Shown here: positions 1 through 7,228 of the stretch, piece after piece
How the letters are laid out: each line of letters opens with the position of its first letter
Position numbering within the stretch: the first letter of the stretch is position 1
Source: JADGGV01 sp035715725
GTDB taxonomy: Bacteria > Gemmatimonadota > Gemmatimonadetes > Longimicrobiales > RSA9
DNA: 64,000 nucleotides
Direction of reading: 5' to 3'
NCBI GenBank assembly: GCA_035715725.1
Contig: DASTKT010000017.1
Coordinates: 1-64,000, forward strand
Translations under genes and position numbers: made by a program
Notes under the pieces: model-generated
What the model was told of the DNA's origin: nothing
Database searches by the model: none
What the model saw: the letters and a program-made list of their open reading frames with translations, nothing else

Positions 1-572
1 GGACCCTTTCCTGTCCATTCCCGCGCTTCGCGCGCTCGCGGGCCGACCGGCCCACGGGCCGGCGGCGACGCCCAACTCCCCTTCGCCCGGCGGGCCCCGG
101 ACGGGGCGCCGATCGCCGCCCTCGCGGCGCTTCCCGCCCGCCTGCGGCCCGGCCGCGGCCTGCTCTCGCGCCACGCGCGGCGCCTCGTCTCCGCAGCGGC
201 CGGCGGCTCCTCCGTGAGCGGCCGGGTTCCGCCGGCTGAGGCCGCTCGCGGCGTCCTCCCGGCGTCGGCGGTGGCCGTCCCCGCCCGCTCCGACGGAACG
301 CCCGCGCCCCGGCGCGTCCGCGCGAGCGCGCGGCGGCGGGGCCGCGTCCTCCGGCGCTCGCATCGCGCCCACGCGCGCCGGAGAGAGAGCCGCGGACGAG
401 GGGGCGGCGCGGAGGCGCCGGCCGCGCACGGGCGAGGTGCCGGGCCCGGGGCGGCGGCGTTGCCGGGGCGCGGCGCCGCTGCCGGGGCGCGGTGGCGCTG
501 GCCGCGCCGCGCGCGCCCCCGGCCGGCGGGAATCGGTTCGCGGCCGGGGGATGGCCGGGCCTGCGCCGGCAG
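1..572. other. left-edge GC-rich stretch, no confident gene
   Basis: Several frames stay open here because stop codons are rare at this base composition. Frame 1 of the plus strand is open from the window edge to 756, but its translation is Arg/Ala/Pro-rich low complexity without a recognisable domain. A plus-strand frame 2 reading that begins DPFLSIPALRAL and ends at about 214 could be the last codons of a gene entering from the left, but nothing identifies it. A short GC hairpin (CCCGCGC-ttc-GCGCG) lies near 25-45. I see no ribosome binding site or family signature. Confidence 0.3.
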
Positions 573-588
573 TGTTTCACGTGAAACA
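573..588. promoter_or_regulatory. parS: parS centromere site (ParB binding)
   Basis: The 16-nt palindrome TGTTTCACGTGAAACA is an exact match to the bacterial chromosomal parS consensus. It extends by one base pair on each side to an 18-nt perfect palindrome at 572-589. ParB (a CTPase) loads here and spreads, directing origin segregation with ParA and SMC loading. The site lies about 5.4 kb from the oriC-like region between dnaA and dnaN, where parS sites normally cluster. No parA or parB gene is in the window. Confidence 0.95.
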
Positions 589-778
589 CCCGGCATGCGG
601 GTTGCGCGCGGCGGGGTGCGGGGCCGTCCGGACGGACGGGTGCGCGCGCGGCGCCGGCGGCGCCGGCCGCCCGCCCCGGGCCGTGAGGTGCGGTCCGCCG
701 CCGGGCTGCGCCGGACCATCGGCTCCAGTCGCCGCCCGGGCGTGATGGGTGTGTAACCGCCTGCTTCCGGAGAGAGTC

Positions 779-1066
779 ATGGCCGAGCCTGCGTCGGCGC
801 GTCGTCGGTACCGGATCGTCGGAGAGGTCCAGGGCGTGGGGTTTCGCTGGTGGACGATGCGGCAGGCACGCGAGCTCGGGCTGACCGGAGCGGTCCGCAA
901 CGAACCGGACGGCTCCGTGCTGCTCGAGGTCGAAGGCGATGCCGGTGCGGTCGCGCTCCTGCGCGACCGTCTCGACCGCGGCCCGCCCGGCGCGCTCGTG
1001 CGCCAGGTGCTGGAGCTGGAACCGACGAGCGCCGACCTCGCCGGCCTGTTCCGCATCGATCACTGA
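779..1066 (+). CDS. acyP: acylphosphatase
   Basis: A 95-residue protein covering the whole acylphosphatase family length. The family hydrolyses carboxyl-phosphate bonds in small acyl phosphates in the cytoplasm. The signature VQGVGFRWW near residues 17-25 holds the phosphate-binding loop and catalytic arginine, and the catalytic asparagine is in AVRNEPDGSV. The ATG at 779 is preferred over an in-frame upstream codon because GGAGAG at 769-774 is correctly spaced. It is monocistronic and converges on yidC across a strong hairpin at 1101-1133. The identification is firm; the physiological substrate cannot be told from sequence. Confidence 0.93.
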   Translation: MAEPASARRRYRIVGEVQGVGFRWWTMRQARELGLTGAVRNEPDGSVLLEVEGDAGAVALLRDRLDRGPPGALVRQVLELEPTSADLAGLFRIDH

Positions 1067-1100
1067 CCGCCCGGATCGCGCGGCGGGGGAGCGACGCGCA

Positions 1101-1133
1101 GCGGCCCCGTGGCGAGTGTCGCCACGGGGCCGC
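1101..1133. terminator. hairpin between convergent acyP and yidC
   Basis: A perfect 15-bp inverted repeat (GCGGCCCCGTGGCGA and its complement) with a 3-nt GTG loop sits between the convergent acyP and yidC stops. It has no T-run on either side. It probably stops transcription in both directions. Confidence 0.7.
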
Positions 1134-1156
1134 GTTCGCTCCCGGGGAGGTGGGCG

Positions 1157-2806
1157 TCAGGCGCGGGCGGGCTGGCGGCGCTGGCGCTCGCGGATGAGCT
1201 GGAGCTGCTGCGGGAGCGAGGCGATGTTCAGCGACACGTAGTACAGGTTCAGACCCGACGCGAAGTTGATGAAGAAGACGGTCCACAGGATCGGCATGAA
1301 CCAGGTCATCAGCTTCATCTGCGGGTTCGGGTTCGGCGTGGAACGCAGGCTGAGCCACTGCAGGGCGAGCATGCTGGCGCCGAGAAGGATCGGGAGGATG
1401 TAGAGCGGATCGGGCCGGGACAGGTCCGGCAGCCAGAGGAACGGCACGCCCCGGAACTCGATGGTCGCCTGGAACACGAAGTACAGGGTGAAGAGCACCG
1501 GCATGGGGAGCAGCATGGGGAGGCAGCCGCCGAGGGGGTTGAAGCCCTCCTCCTTGTAGAGGCGCATCACCTCCTGCTGCATCTTCTCCGGCGTGTTCTT
1601 GTATCGGTCCTGGATCTCCTTGAGGCGCGGCTGCAGCTCCATGTTCTTGAGCTGCGAGCGCATGGCGCGGGCGTTCAGGGGCCAGAGGACGACGCGGACC
1701 AGGACGCCGAACAGAATGAGGACCCAGCCGTAGCCCAGGTGCAGGACCTCGTGCATCGACGTGAGCGCCCAGGTGATGATGTGGGCGAGCGGCCGGATGA
1801 TCGGTCGGAGGATCGACCAGCCGTAGGGGTTCACGTCCTGGAGGTCGTGGCCCATGGCGGCGAGCCGCTTCGGCTCCTGCGGGCCGACGTAGTAGCGGAG
1901 CGCGAAGCCGCCATCCCGTGCGACCGGGAGGGTGACCGTGAGGAAGCTCGCGTGGGGCACGGGCGCGTGCCGCGCGATCAGGCCGCCGAACGGGGTTTCC
2001 GGGGCGCCGGCGGCGAGCGCGGCGACGACGAAGTACTTGTTCTTCAGCGCCACCCACTGGAGCGGGCCTTCCTCCACGCGCTCGTCCTTGACCTTATCGA
2101 GCGGGACGCTCGTGATCCCCTCGCGCCCGCTGTTCACGACGAAGGCGAGGGCCCGGTGGTCCTCGGAGGGGTTGGCTTCGTTGACCGCCAGCGTCGGCCC
2201 CATGTCGACCAGGAGCTGGCTGGCGGGGAGGCCGCGCACCGCGCCCTGGACGGAGATGGCGTACTGGTCCGGATCGAACGTGTAGTCCAGCTCGACCGAG
2301 AACGACGTGTCCTGGTGGACGAGGCGGACGACGTGCGGGCCGGTGCCGGGCCGGAGCTCGAGGGGGCCGGGCGGAACGACCGTGAAGGAGAGCTGGCGCA
2401 GGTCGATCGTCTGGGTACCGGCCTGGAGCCGGTAGGCGATCAGCGGACCGAGCTCGTTCGCGACGAGCTGGACCGGCCCGCGCCGCGTGAAGGACGGGTA
2501 CTTCAGCAGCTCCGCGGACACCAGGGCGCCGCCGCGGGTGGAGATGCCGTAGCGGAAGAGTGGCGACTCGACCGTCACCACGGGCGCCGCGCTGATCGAC
2601 GCGGCGGTCGGTGCGGCGGGAGCCGCCGCCGCCGGCGGCGTAGCCGGCTGGGCCGGGGCGCGGGCCGCCGGCGCGACACGGGTTTGGGCCGTCGTATCGC
2701 GGGCCACGGCCGGGCGCGGAGCCTTGGCCGGGGGGAAGAGCAGATTGCTTACGACGACCACGGCGACCATCAGAATGATCGCTATGACAAAGCGCATGTT
2801 GTCCAT
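1157..2806 (-). CDS. yidC: membrane protein insertase YidC
   Basis: YidC/Oxa1 insertase (549 aa), which inserts and folds inner-membrane proteins alone or with SecYEG. It has the Gram-negative layout: an N-terminal membrane anchor (MDNMRFVIAIILMVAVVVV), a Pro/Ala-rich linker to about residue 60, a large periplasmic beta domain to about 330, then the conserved five-helix core. The core includes YGWVLILFGVLVRVVLWPL and the cytoplasmic helical hairpin rich in Arg/Lys/Glu. The start at 2806 is chosen because MDN is the usual family start; an in-frame ATG exists nine codons upstream. It is the last gene of the rpmH-rnpA-yidD-yidC operon, 166 nt after yidD, a gap that contains an 11-nt direct repeat (TGTGCTAGAGC near 2869-2888). 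Confidence 0.97.
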   Translation of the reverse strand: MDNMRFVIAIILMVAVVVVSNLLFPPAKAPRPAVARDTTAQTRVAPAARAPAQPATPPAAAAPAAPTAASISAAPVVTVESPLFRYGISTRGGALVSAELLKYPSFTRRGPVQLVANELGPLIAYRLQAGTQTIDLRQLSFTVVPPGPLELRPGTGPHVVRLVHQDTSFSVELDYTFDPDQYAISVQGAVRGLPASQLLVDMGPTLAVNEANPSEDHRALAFVVNSGREGITSVPLDKVKDERVEEGPLQWVALKNKYFVVAALAAGAPETPFGGLIARHAPVPHASFLTVTLPVARDGGFALRYYVGPQEPKRLAAMGHDLQDVNPYGWSILRPIIRPLAHIITWALTSMHEVLHLGYGWVLILFGVLVRVVLWPLNARAMRSQLKNMELQPRLKEIQDRYKNTPEKMQQEVMRLYKEEGFNPLGGCLPMLLPMPVLFTLYFVFQATIEFRGVPFLWLPDLSRPDPLYILPILLGASMLALQWLSLRSTPNPNPQMKLMTWFMPILWTVFFINFASGLNLYYVSLNIASLPQQLQLIRERQRRQPARA

Positions 2807-2972
2807 CGACGACCGCCCGAAAAATCGAGTCAACGCCCGCGCGCGCGGGCGTGCGTGATCACTGTGCTAGAGCGATGTGCTAGAGCCGTGCGAGAGCCCG
2901 CCGGGGCCACCCGGTCGGGGCGGCCGTTCGGCCGGATCCACCCTCCCCTTACGGACGGCGGGCCGGATGGCT

Positions 2973-3185
2973 TCACGGTACCGGATCGTACCCGCTTCCG
3001 CCGAAAGGGTGGCAACGCAGCAACCGCCGCACGGCGAGCCAGGTGCCGCGACCCGCACCGTACTTGCGGAGCGCTTCCTCCGCGTACGCCGAGCAGGTCG
3101 GCGTGAAGCGGCAGGCGGGCGGCAACGCCGGCGAGATCGCCCGGCGATAGAACCGGACGCAGCCGATCAGGGCGCGCGTGAGCAC
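2973..3185 (-). CDS. yidD: membrane protein insertion efficiency factor YidD
   Basis: A 70-residue YidD family member, a small peripheral membrane protein that assists YidC-dependent insertion. The family hallmark is present: FYRRAISPALPPACRFTPTC, then SAYAEEALRKYG and the closing HPFGGSGYDPVP. The GTG start at 3185 lies inside the 3' end of rnpA, giving a 19-nt overlap that implies translational coupling. The gene order rpmH-rnpA-yidD-yidC is the classic one next to dnaA. Confidence 0.96.
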   Translation of the reverse strand: MLTRALIGCVRFYRRAISPALPPACRFTPTCSAYAEEALRKYGAGRGTWLAVRRLLRCHPFGGSGYDPVP

Positions 3186-3559
3186 CGCTTCTCCATCCAG
3201 TGCGTCAGTTCGGCCGCCAGCTCGGAGAAGCCGGCGCCGTACGCCTCGCGGCGGGCGCGCACGAGCACGTCGAGATTCAGTCCGGCCGCGTCCAGGCGCG
3301 GCATCACCTCACGCCGCAGGATCTCGCGCAGCCGGCGCTTGAGGCGGTTGCGCTCCACGCCGCTATGCTTGTGCTTCGGCACGACGACGCCGAGCCGAGG
3401 ATGCGCGACGGGGGAAGCGAAGTCGAAGACGTCCAGATGCGCCGTCCGACTCCTCTTCCCCCGCTGAAAGAGGGCGCGAATCTCACGACCCCGGGTGATG
3501 CGCCGCGCACGCGGCAGCCGCGACCCACCCCCTCCGCACCGTCCCGGTGCCTGGACCAC
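3167..3559 (-). CDS. rnpA: ribonuclease P protein component
   Basis: Protein subunit of RNase P, which helps the catalytic RNA cleave 5' leaders from pre-tRNA. The RNR signature is clear (ERNRLKRRLREILR), preceded by the FDFASP and GVVVPKHKHSG strands. The GTG at 3559 gives 130 aa and lies nine nt after the rpmH stop, but its first 14 residues (VQAPGRCGGGGSR) do not look like RnpA. Family similarity begins at LPRARRITRG. A GGAGGGGG run sits about nine nt before that CTG codon, so a rare CTG start at about 3517 is possible. Function is certain; the start is not. Confidence 0.93.
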   Translation of the reverse strand: MVQAPGRCGGGGSRLPRARRITRGREIRALFQRGKRSRTAHLDVFDFASPVAHPRLGVVVPKHKHSGVERNRLKRRLREILRREVMPRLDAAGLNLDVLVRARREAYGAGFSELAAELTHWMEKRCSRAP

Positions 3560-3568
3560 CTGCGCGCG

Positions 3569-3721
3569 CTACTTCGTCCCGATGGAGACGACGAGGCGCT
3601 TGCGCCCCTTCTTGCGCCGACGGCTGAGGACATCGCGCCCGCCGCGCGTGCTCATGCGCGCGCGGAAGCCGTGCTTGTTCTTACGCTTGCGGTTGTGCGG
3701 CCGATACGTGGGCTGGCCCAT
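3569..3721 (-). CDS. rpmH: 50S ribosomal protein L34
   Basis: A 50-residue basic protein, MGQPTYRPHNRKRKNKHG..., with the bacterial L34 pattern: T-Y-R/Q-P-x-x-R-K-R-x-x-x-H-G-F-x-x-R-M-x-T-x-x-G-R and the Arg/Lys-rich C terminus (RRRKKGRKRL). L34 is a late-assembling protein of the large ribosomal subunit. It is the first gene of the leftward operon with rnpA, yidD and yidC, and has a good promoter at 3761-3790. Confidence 0.97.
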   Translation of the reverse strand: MGQPTYRPHNRKRKNKHGFRARMSTRGGRDVLSRRRKKGRKRLVVSIGTK

Positions 3722-3760
3722 ACGTCACTCCCGGTCGGTCTCCGTGCTCCAAAGCCTTCA

Positions 3761-3790
3761 AGTATAATCGCGGGCGGGGCGGAGGGTCAA
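3761..3790 (-). promoter_or_regulatory. rpmH operon promoter
   Basis: On the minus strand TTGACC (3790-3785) and TATACT (3766-3761) are separated by 18 nt, a good housekeeping sigma factor arrangement. Transcription would start about 35 nt before the rpmH ATG. On the plus strand the same bases contain TATAAT (3763-3768) without a good -35. Confidence 0.75.
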
Positions 3791-4040
3791 GCGAGCCGCG
3801 CGGGGCGTGGAGCGGGCCGACATCCCGGGGCGCGGGACCGTGGGCGGCCCGGCGGTGTCGCCCGCGACGGCGGGCGGCGCGGGCGAAGGCGGCGCGCGGA
3901 GCCGATCAGGCGGAGGATGGCGCCCGGCGCGAGTGGGATGGCGCCACGACCCTGGGGGCGGCGCCGTGGAGCGGTGCGGCGTGCATCGGAGGTCGCGCGG
4001 TGGGGGGTCGGGGAGGGGGATGCCTTCGCTCGGGGTTCGG
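3791..4040. other. rpmH-dnaA intergenic interval
   Basis: GC-rich noncoding DNA between the divergent rpmH and dnaA promoters. I see no DnaA box, hairpin or conserved reading frame inside it. The frames that stay open give Arg/Gly-rich translations. Confidence 0.6.
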
Positions 4041-4069
4041 TTGACTTATCCACATGCCTCCCGTAAGGT
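4041..4069 (+). promoter_or_regulatory. dnaA promoter with embedded DnaA box
   Basis: TTGACT (4041-4046) and TAAGGT (4064-4069) are 17 nt apart. A perfect DnaA box, TTATCCACA, occupies 4046-4054, directly in the spacer. DnaA bound here would block RNA polymerase, the well-known autoregulation of dnaA. The -10 is a weak match; the DnaA box is exact. Confidence 0.7.
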
Positions 4070-4107
4070 TCCCGGGCACCTCACAGACGCATCCCGCCCC
4101 CGGACGA

Positions 4108-5505
4108 ATGATGGAGTTCACCGCCGCCGAGGCCTGGTCCCGCATCCTGGAGCGGGCGCGCACGCTGCTTCCGGAACAGACGTTCCGTACGTGGCTGGAG
4201 CCGACCGAGCCGCTCACGCTGTCGCACGATCTGCTGGCGGTGGGTGCCGGGAGCGAGTTCGCGGCGGAGTGGATCGAGGACAAGTACGGTTCGTTGCTGT
4301 CGGAGATCGCGGAGCGGGTGTTCGGACGGCGGCTGGGGCTGTCGTTCCAGCATCGGCCGCGGGGGCGCGTGCCGGAGCGGGCGGAGTCGGCGGCGGATGG
4401 CGTGGATCGTGGCGTGGAGCCGGGCGCGCCGACTGCGCTGGCGGCCTCGCGGCCGGTGGCGGCGCCGCCGCCGGCGCCGGGTGCGCCACTGAACGAGCGC
4501 TACACGTTCGACCGCTTCGTCGTGGGGCCGAACAACCAGTTGGCGGCGGCGGCGTGCCGGGCGGTGGCGGAGGCGCCGGCGCGGATGTACAACCCGTTGT
4601 TCATCTATGGCGGGGTGGGGCTGGGGAAGACGCACCTGATGCACGCGATCGGGCATGCGATCCTGGCTCGGGAGCCGGGGCGTCGGGTGGCGTACATCTC
4701 GAGCGAGCGGTTCACGAACGATCTCATCGCCTCCATCCAGGAGGGGCGGATGGCGGACTTCCGCCGCCGCTACCGCGAGATCGACCTCCTGCTGATCGAC
4801 GACATCCACTTCCTCGGCGAGAAGGAGCGCACGCAGGAGGAGTTCTTCCATACGTTCAACGCGCTCTACGATGCGCAGCGGCAGATCGTGCTGACGAGCG
4901 ACCGCCCGCCGAAGGAGATTCCGGGGCTGGAGGAGCGGCTGGTCTCGCGGTTCGAGTGGGGTCTGGTGACGGACATCAAGTCGCCGGACCTGGAGACGCG
5001 AGAGGCGATCCTGCGGAAGAAGGCGGACGAGGACCGGCTGGTCCTGGACGACGAGGTGCTGACGTTCATCGCGCGGAACTGCCGCTCGAACGTTCGGGAG
5101 CTGGAAGGCGCGATCATCAAGCTGCTGGCGTACTCGTCGCTGACGCGGCGCGAGATCACGACGGAGCTGGCGCGGGAGGCGCTCGGGGGCGTGTTGAGCG
5201 CCGCGGCCGGCGCGGCGGTGCTCTCGCCGGACGCGGTGCGGAGCCGGGTCGCCACGGCGTTCGGCACGAACGTCGAGGGGCTCGTCTCGAAGAAGCGGAC
5301 GAAGGATCTGACGGTGCCGCGGCAGGTGGCGATGTACCTGATCCGGGAGCTCCTGGACGTGCCGCTGGTGGAGATCGGGAGGCTGTTCGGCGGGCGGGAC
5401 CACTCGACGGTGATCCACTCGATCCAGAAGGTCGAAGAGGACATGCGGGAGGACGCGCCGTTCCGGGCTCGGGTGGAGGCACTGCGCCAGGAGCTGGCGG
5501 GGTAG
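4108..5505 (+). CDS. dnaA: chromosomal replication initiator DnaA
   Basis: Initiator AAA+ ATPase that binds DnaA boxes and melts oriC. Domain I (MEFTAAEAWSRILERARTLL) is followed by a Pro/Ala linker. The AAA+ domain has Walker A GGVGLGKTH near residues 168-176 and Walker B LLLIDDIHFL. The C-terminal helix-turn-helix carries the signature GGRDHSTVIHSIQKVEE. Tandem ATGs lie at 4108 and 4111. An upstream in-frame ATG at 4054 is rejected because it lies in the DnaA box ahead of the predicted transcription start. The last codons are duplicated 75 nt downstream. It is followed by the oriC-like interval and dnaN. Confidence 0.97.
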   Translation: MMEFTAAEAWSRILERARTLLPEQTFRTWLEPTEPLTLSHDLLAVGAGSEFAAEWIEDKYGSLLSEIAERVFGRRLGLSFQHRPRGRVPERAESAADGVDRGVEPGAPTALAASRPVAAPPPAPGAPLNERYTFDRFVVGPNNQLAAAACRAVAEAPARMYNPLFIYGGVGLGKTHLMHAIGHAILAREPGRRVAYISSERFTNDLIASIQEGRMADFRRRYREIDLLLIDDIHFLGEKERTQEEFFHTFNALYDAQRQIVLTSDRPPKEIPGLEERLVSRFEWGLVTDIKSPDLETREAILRKKADEDRLVLDDEVLTFIARNCRSNVRELEGAIIKLLAYSSLTRREITTELAREALGGVLSAAAGAAVLSPDAVRSRVATAFGTNVEGLVSKKRTKDLTVPRQVAMYLIRELLDVPLVEIGRLFGGRDHSTVIHSIQKVEEDMREDAPFRARVEALRQELAG

Positions 5506-5578
5506 CGCGCCGACATGCGGCTTGGTCCTTCACGATGGAGGCGTAGTCGATCGGCACTGCGCCAGGAGCTGGCGGGGT
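5478..5578 (+). repeat. duplicated dnaA tail sequence
   Basis: The final 26 nt of dnaA before and into its stop (5478-5503, starting GGCACTGCGCCAGGAGCTGG) recur exactly at 5553-5578, 75 nt downstream. The second copy encodes the same ALRQELAG tail but ends in TGA rather than TAG. It is not attached to an intact gene, so it looks like a short segmental duplication at the edge of oriC. Confidence 0.85.
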
Positions 5579-5858
5579 GAGGCGGCGATCCGGGGCGACG
5601 CACGCGCGAGACCGTGGCGTCCTCGGAGGCGCCGCGCGCGACGGTCGTGGGGGCATTGCGGCAGGGAGAGGACCCGGTTGTCGGCGTCTCCCCGGGGCGC
5701 GGTCCGGCGCGACGTACCGCGGGACCCGCAATCGGAGCGAGCGCTCGCGCGCGTGCCTGACGACCTGGACACGGCAGGGCAGCGGGGCCCCGCGAGGGGC
5801 AGGGCGGCCGCGCCAGCCTCGTCCGGCGGCGGCGGGCGGGAAAGCGGAGTGGAAAGGG

Positions 5859-5945
5859 TGTGGATGGCGGAGCGGTTGTCCACAGGGGCGGGCCGGGTGT
5901 GGGGAGCGGGGAGAACGGCGGGGCGGGTCCCACGCGCTGTCCACA
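5859..5945. promoter_or_regulatory. DnaA box cluster
   Basis: TTGTCCACA at 5876-5884 is one mismatch from TTATCCACA and is the common DnaA box form in high-GC genomes. CTGTCCACA is at 5937-5945. A weaker inverted box, TGTGGATGG, is at 5859-5867. Together with GGGTCCACA at 6011-6019 they form a mainly same-strand array leading to the AT-rich element. Confidence 0.7.
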
Positions 5946-6002
5946 TCGCACGGGTTGCGGGAAGGGTAAGCGGGGCGCGGGGTTACGGCTTGGCCGGGAG
6001 CG

Positions 6003-6075
6003 AAATCCACGGGTCCACAGCGCCTATTACTACGACGAGAGATCTATTCTACTCTAAGCCGTTTCCATACGGTGT
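6003..6075 (+). promoter_or_regulatory. basal unwinding element: DnaA box, DnaA-trio, AT-rich DUE
   Basis: In order on the plus strand are AAATCCACG (6003-6011), GGGTCCACA (6011-6019), a short GC cluster (6020-6023), and the triplets CTA-TTA-CTA-CGA-CGA (6024-6038). An AT-rich segment follows to about 6075. Read on the opposite strand the first three triplets are 3'-GAT-AAT-GAT, the DnaA-trio form described in Bacillus subtilis for single-strand loading of DnaA. Confidence 0.65.
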
Positions 6076-6108
6076 GAACACATCCAGTCCGGATCGGAGC
6101 GTGCGTTC

Positions 6109-7224
6109 ATGAGATTCACCATCACGCGGGACAACTTGCAGCAGGGCCTTGCCTCGGTGGCGGCGAGCATCCCGACGCGCACGACCCTGCCGGTGCTCTC
6201 GAACATCCTGATCGAAGCCGACGACGAGGGGGTCCGGATGAGCGGGACGGACCTCGACATCGCGGTGAGCCTGCACGTGGGGGCGGAGGTGGAGGAGGGG
6301 GGCGCGCTGACGGTGCCGGCGAAGAAGCTGCAGGAGCTGGCGCGGGAGCTCCCGGAGAACCCGGTCCGGATCACGACGAAGGGCGACCGCTTCGAGCTGA
6401 CGTGCGGGCGAGCGAGCTTCCGGCTGAACGGGCTGCCGCGGGACGAGTTCCCGACGTTCCCGGCGGTGGATTTCCGGGAGAGCTGGCGGATCCCGGGAGA
6501 GGTGCTGGGGACGTTGATCCGGCAGACGTCGTTCGCGGTATCGACGGAGGAGAGCCGGCCGATCCTGAACGGCGTGCTCTGGCAGCTCGGGGACGAGGAG
6601 ATGCGGATGGTGGCGACGAACGGCCACCGGCTGGCGCTGATGAAGCAGCGGCTCGAGACGCCGGGTGCGCCGAGGGCGGACCTGATCGTGCCGCCGAAGG
6701 CGCTGGCGCAGGTGGACCGGCTCTTCGGGACGGGGGAGGCGATCGAGGTGGCACGGAGCGAGAACCACCTCGGCTTCCGGCGGGACGGCACCCGCGTGTT
6801 CACGCGGCTGATCGAAGGGCCGTACCCGAACTACGAGCAGGTCATCCCGAAGGACAACGACAAGCTGGTGGTCGCGGACAAGGGCGCGCTGATCCAGGCG
6901 CTGCGGCGCATGGCGGTGGTGGCGAGCGAGCAGACGCACCGGGTCCGGCTGTCGTTCCACGCCGGCACGGTTCGCTTCTCGGTGGAGTCGCCGGACCTGG
7001 GGGAAGCGACGGAGGAGCTCGAGGTCGACTACCAGGGCGAGCCGCTCGACATCGGCTTCAACGCCAGCTACCTGCTCGAGGTGCTGCGCTACATGCCGAC
7101 GAACGACGTGCGGCTGAGCTTCAAGGCGCCGGAGCGCGCGGCGACGGTGACGCCGGTGGCGGCGGAGGGCGAATCGGCGCCGGACTACCTGTGCCTGGTC
7201 ATGCCGCTTCGGCTGCTGGAGTAG
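6109..7224 (+). CDS. dnaN: DNA polymerase III sliding clamp (beta subunit)
   Basis: Ring-forming processivity clamp that tethers DNA polymerase III and other replication and repair factors to DNA. It has 371 aa, the normal length. The N terminus MRFTITRDNLQQGLASVAAS and the first-domain strand RTTLPVLSNILIEADD are typical. The other landmarks are FPTFPAVDF, LWQLGDEEMRMVATNGHRLA and the third-domain ending YLCLVMPLRL. GGAG at about 6094-6097 precedes the ATG. The stop is four nt before the flavin-reductase-like gene, so the two are probably co-transcribed. Confidence 0.97.
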   Translation: MRFTITRDNLQQGLASVAASIPTRTTLPVLSNILIEADDEGVRMSGTDLDIAVSLHVGAEVEEGGALTVPAKKLQELARELPENPVRITTKGDRFELTCGRASFRLNGLPRDEFPTFPAVDFRESWRIPGEVLGTLIRQTSFAVSTEESRPILNGVLWQLGDEEMRMVATNGHRLALMKQRLETPGAPRADLIVPPKALAQVDRLFGTGEAIEVARSENHLGFRRDGTRVFTRLIEGPYPNYEQVIPKDNDKLVVADKGALIQALRRMAVVASEQTHRVRLSFHAGTVRFSVESPDLGEATEELEVDYQGEPLDIGFNASYLLEVLRYMPTNDVRLSFKAPERAATVTPVAAEGESAPDYLCLVMPLRLLE

Positions 7225-7228
7225 CTCC

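Larger units (their letters stand above)
5506..6108. other. oriC-like dnaA-dnaN intergenic region
   Basis: This 603-nt interval separates dnaA and dnaN and has no convincing gene. The left part holds the duplicated dnaA tail and GC-rich filler. The right part (5859-6075) has clustered DnaA boxes, then a GC block, DnaA-trio-like triplets and the most AT-rich stretch in the neighbourhood. Position, box clustering and element order fit the bacterial origin of replication. Confidence 0.8.

Noticed and set aside
1109..3106. A 665-codon plus-strand frame antisense to yidC
   Set aside because: The minus-strand genes yidC and yidD are secure. The plus-strand product is Glu/Asp/Arg-rich and has no family features.
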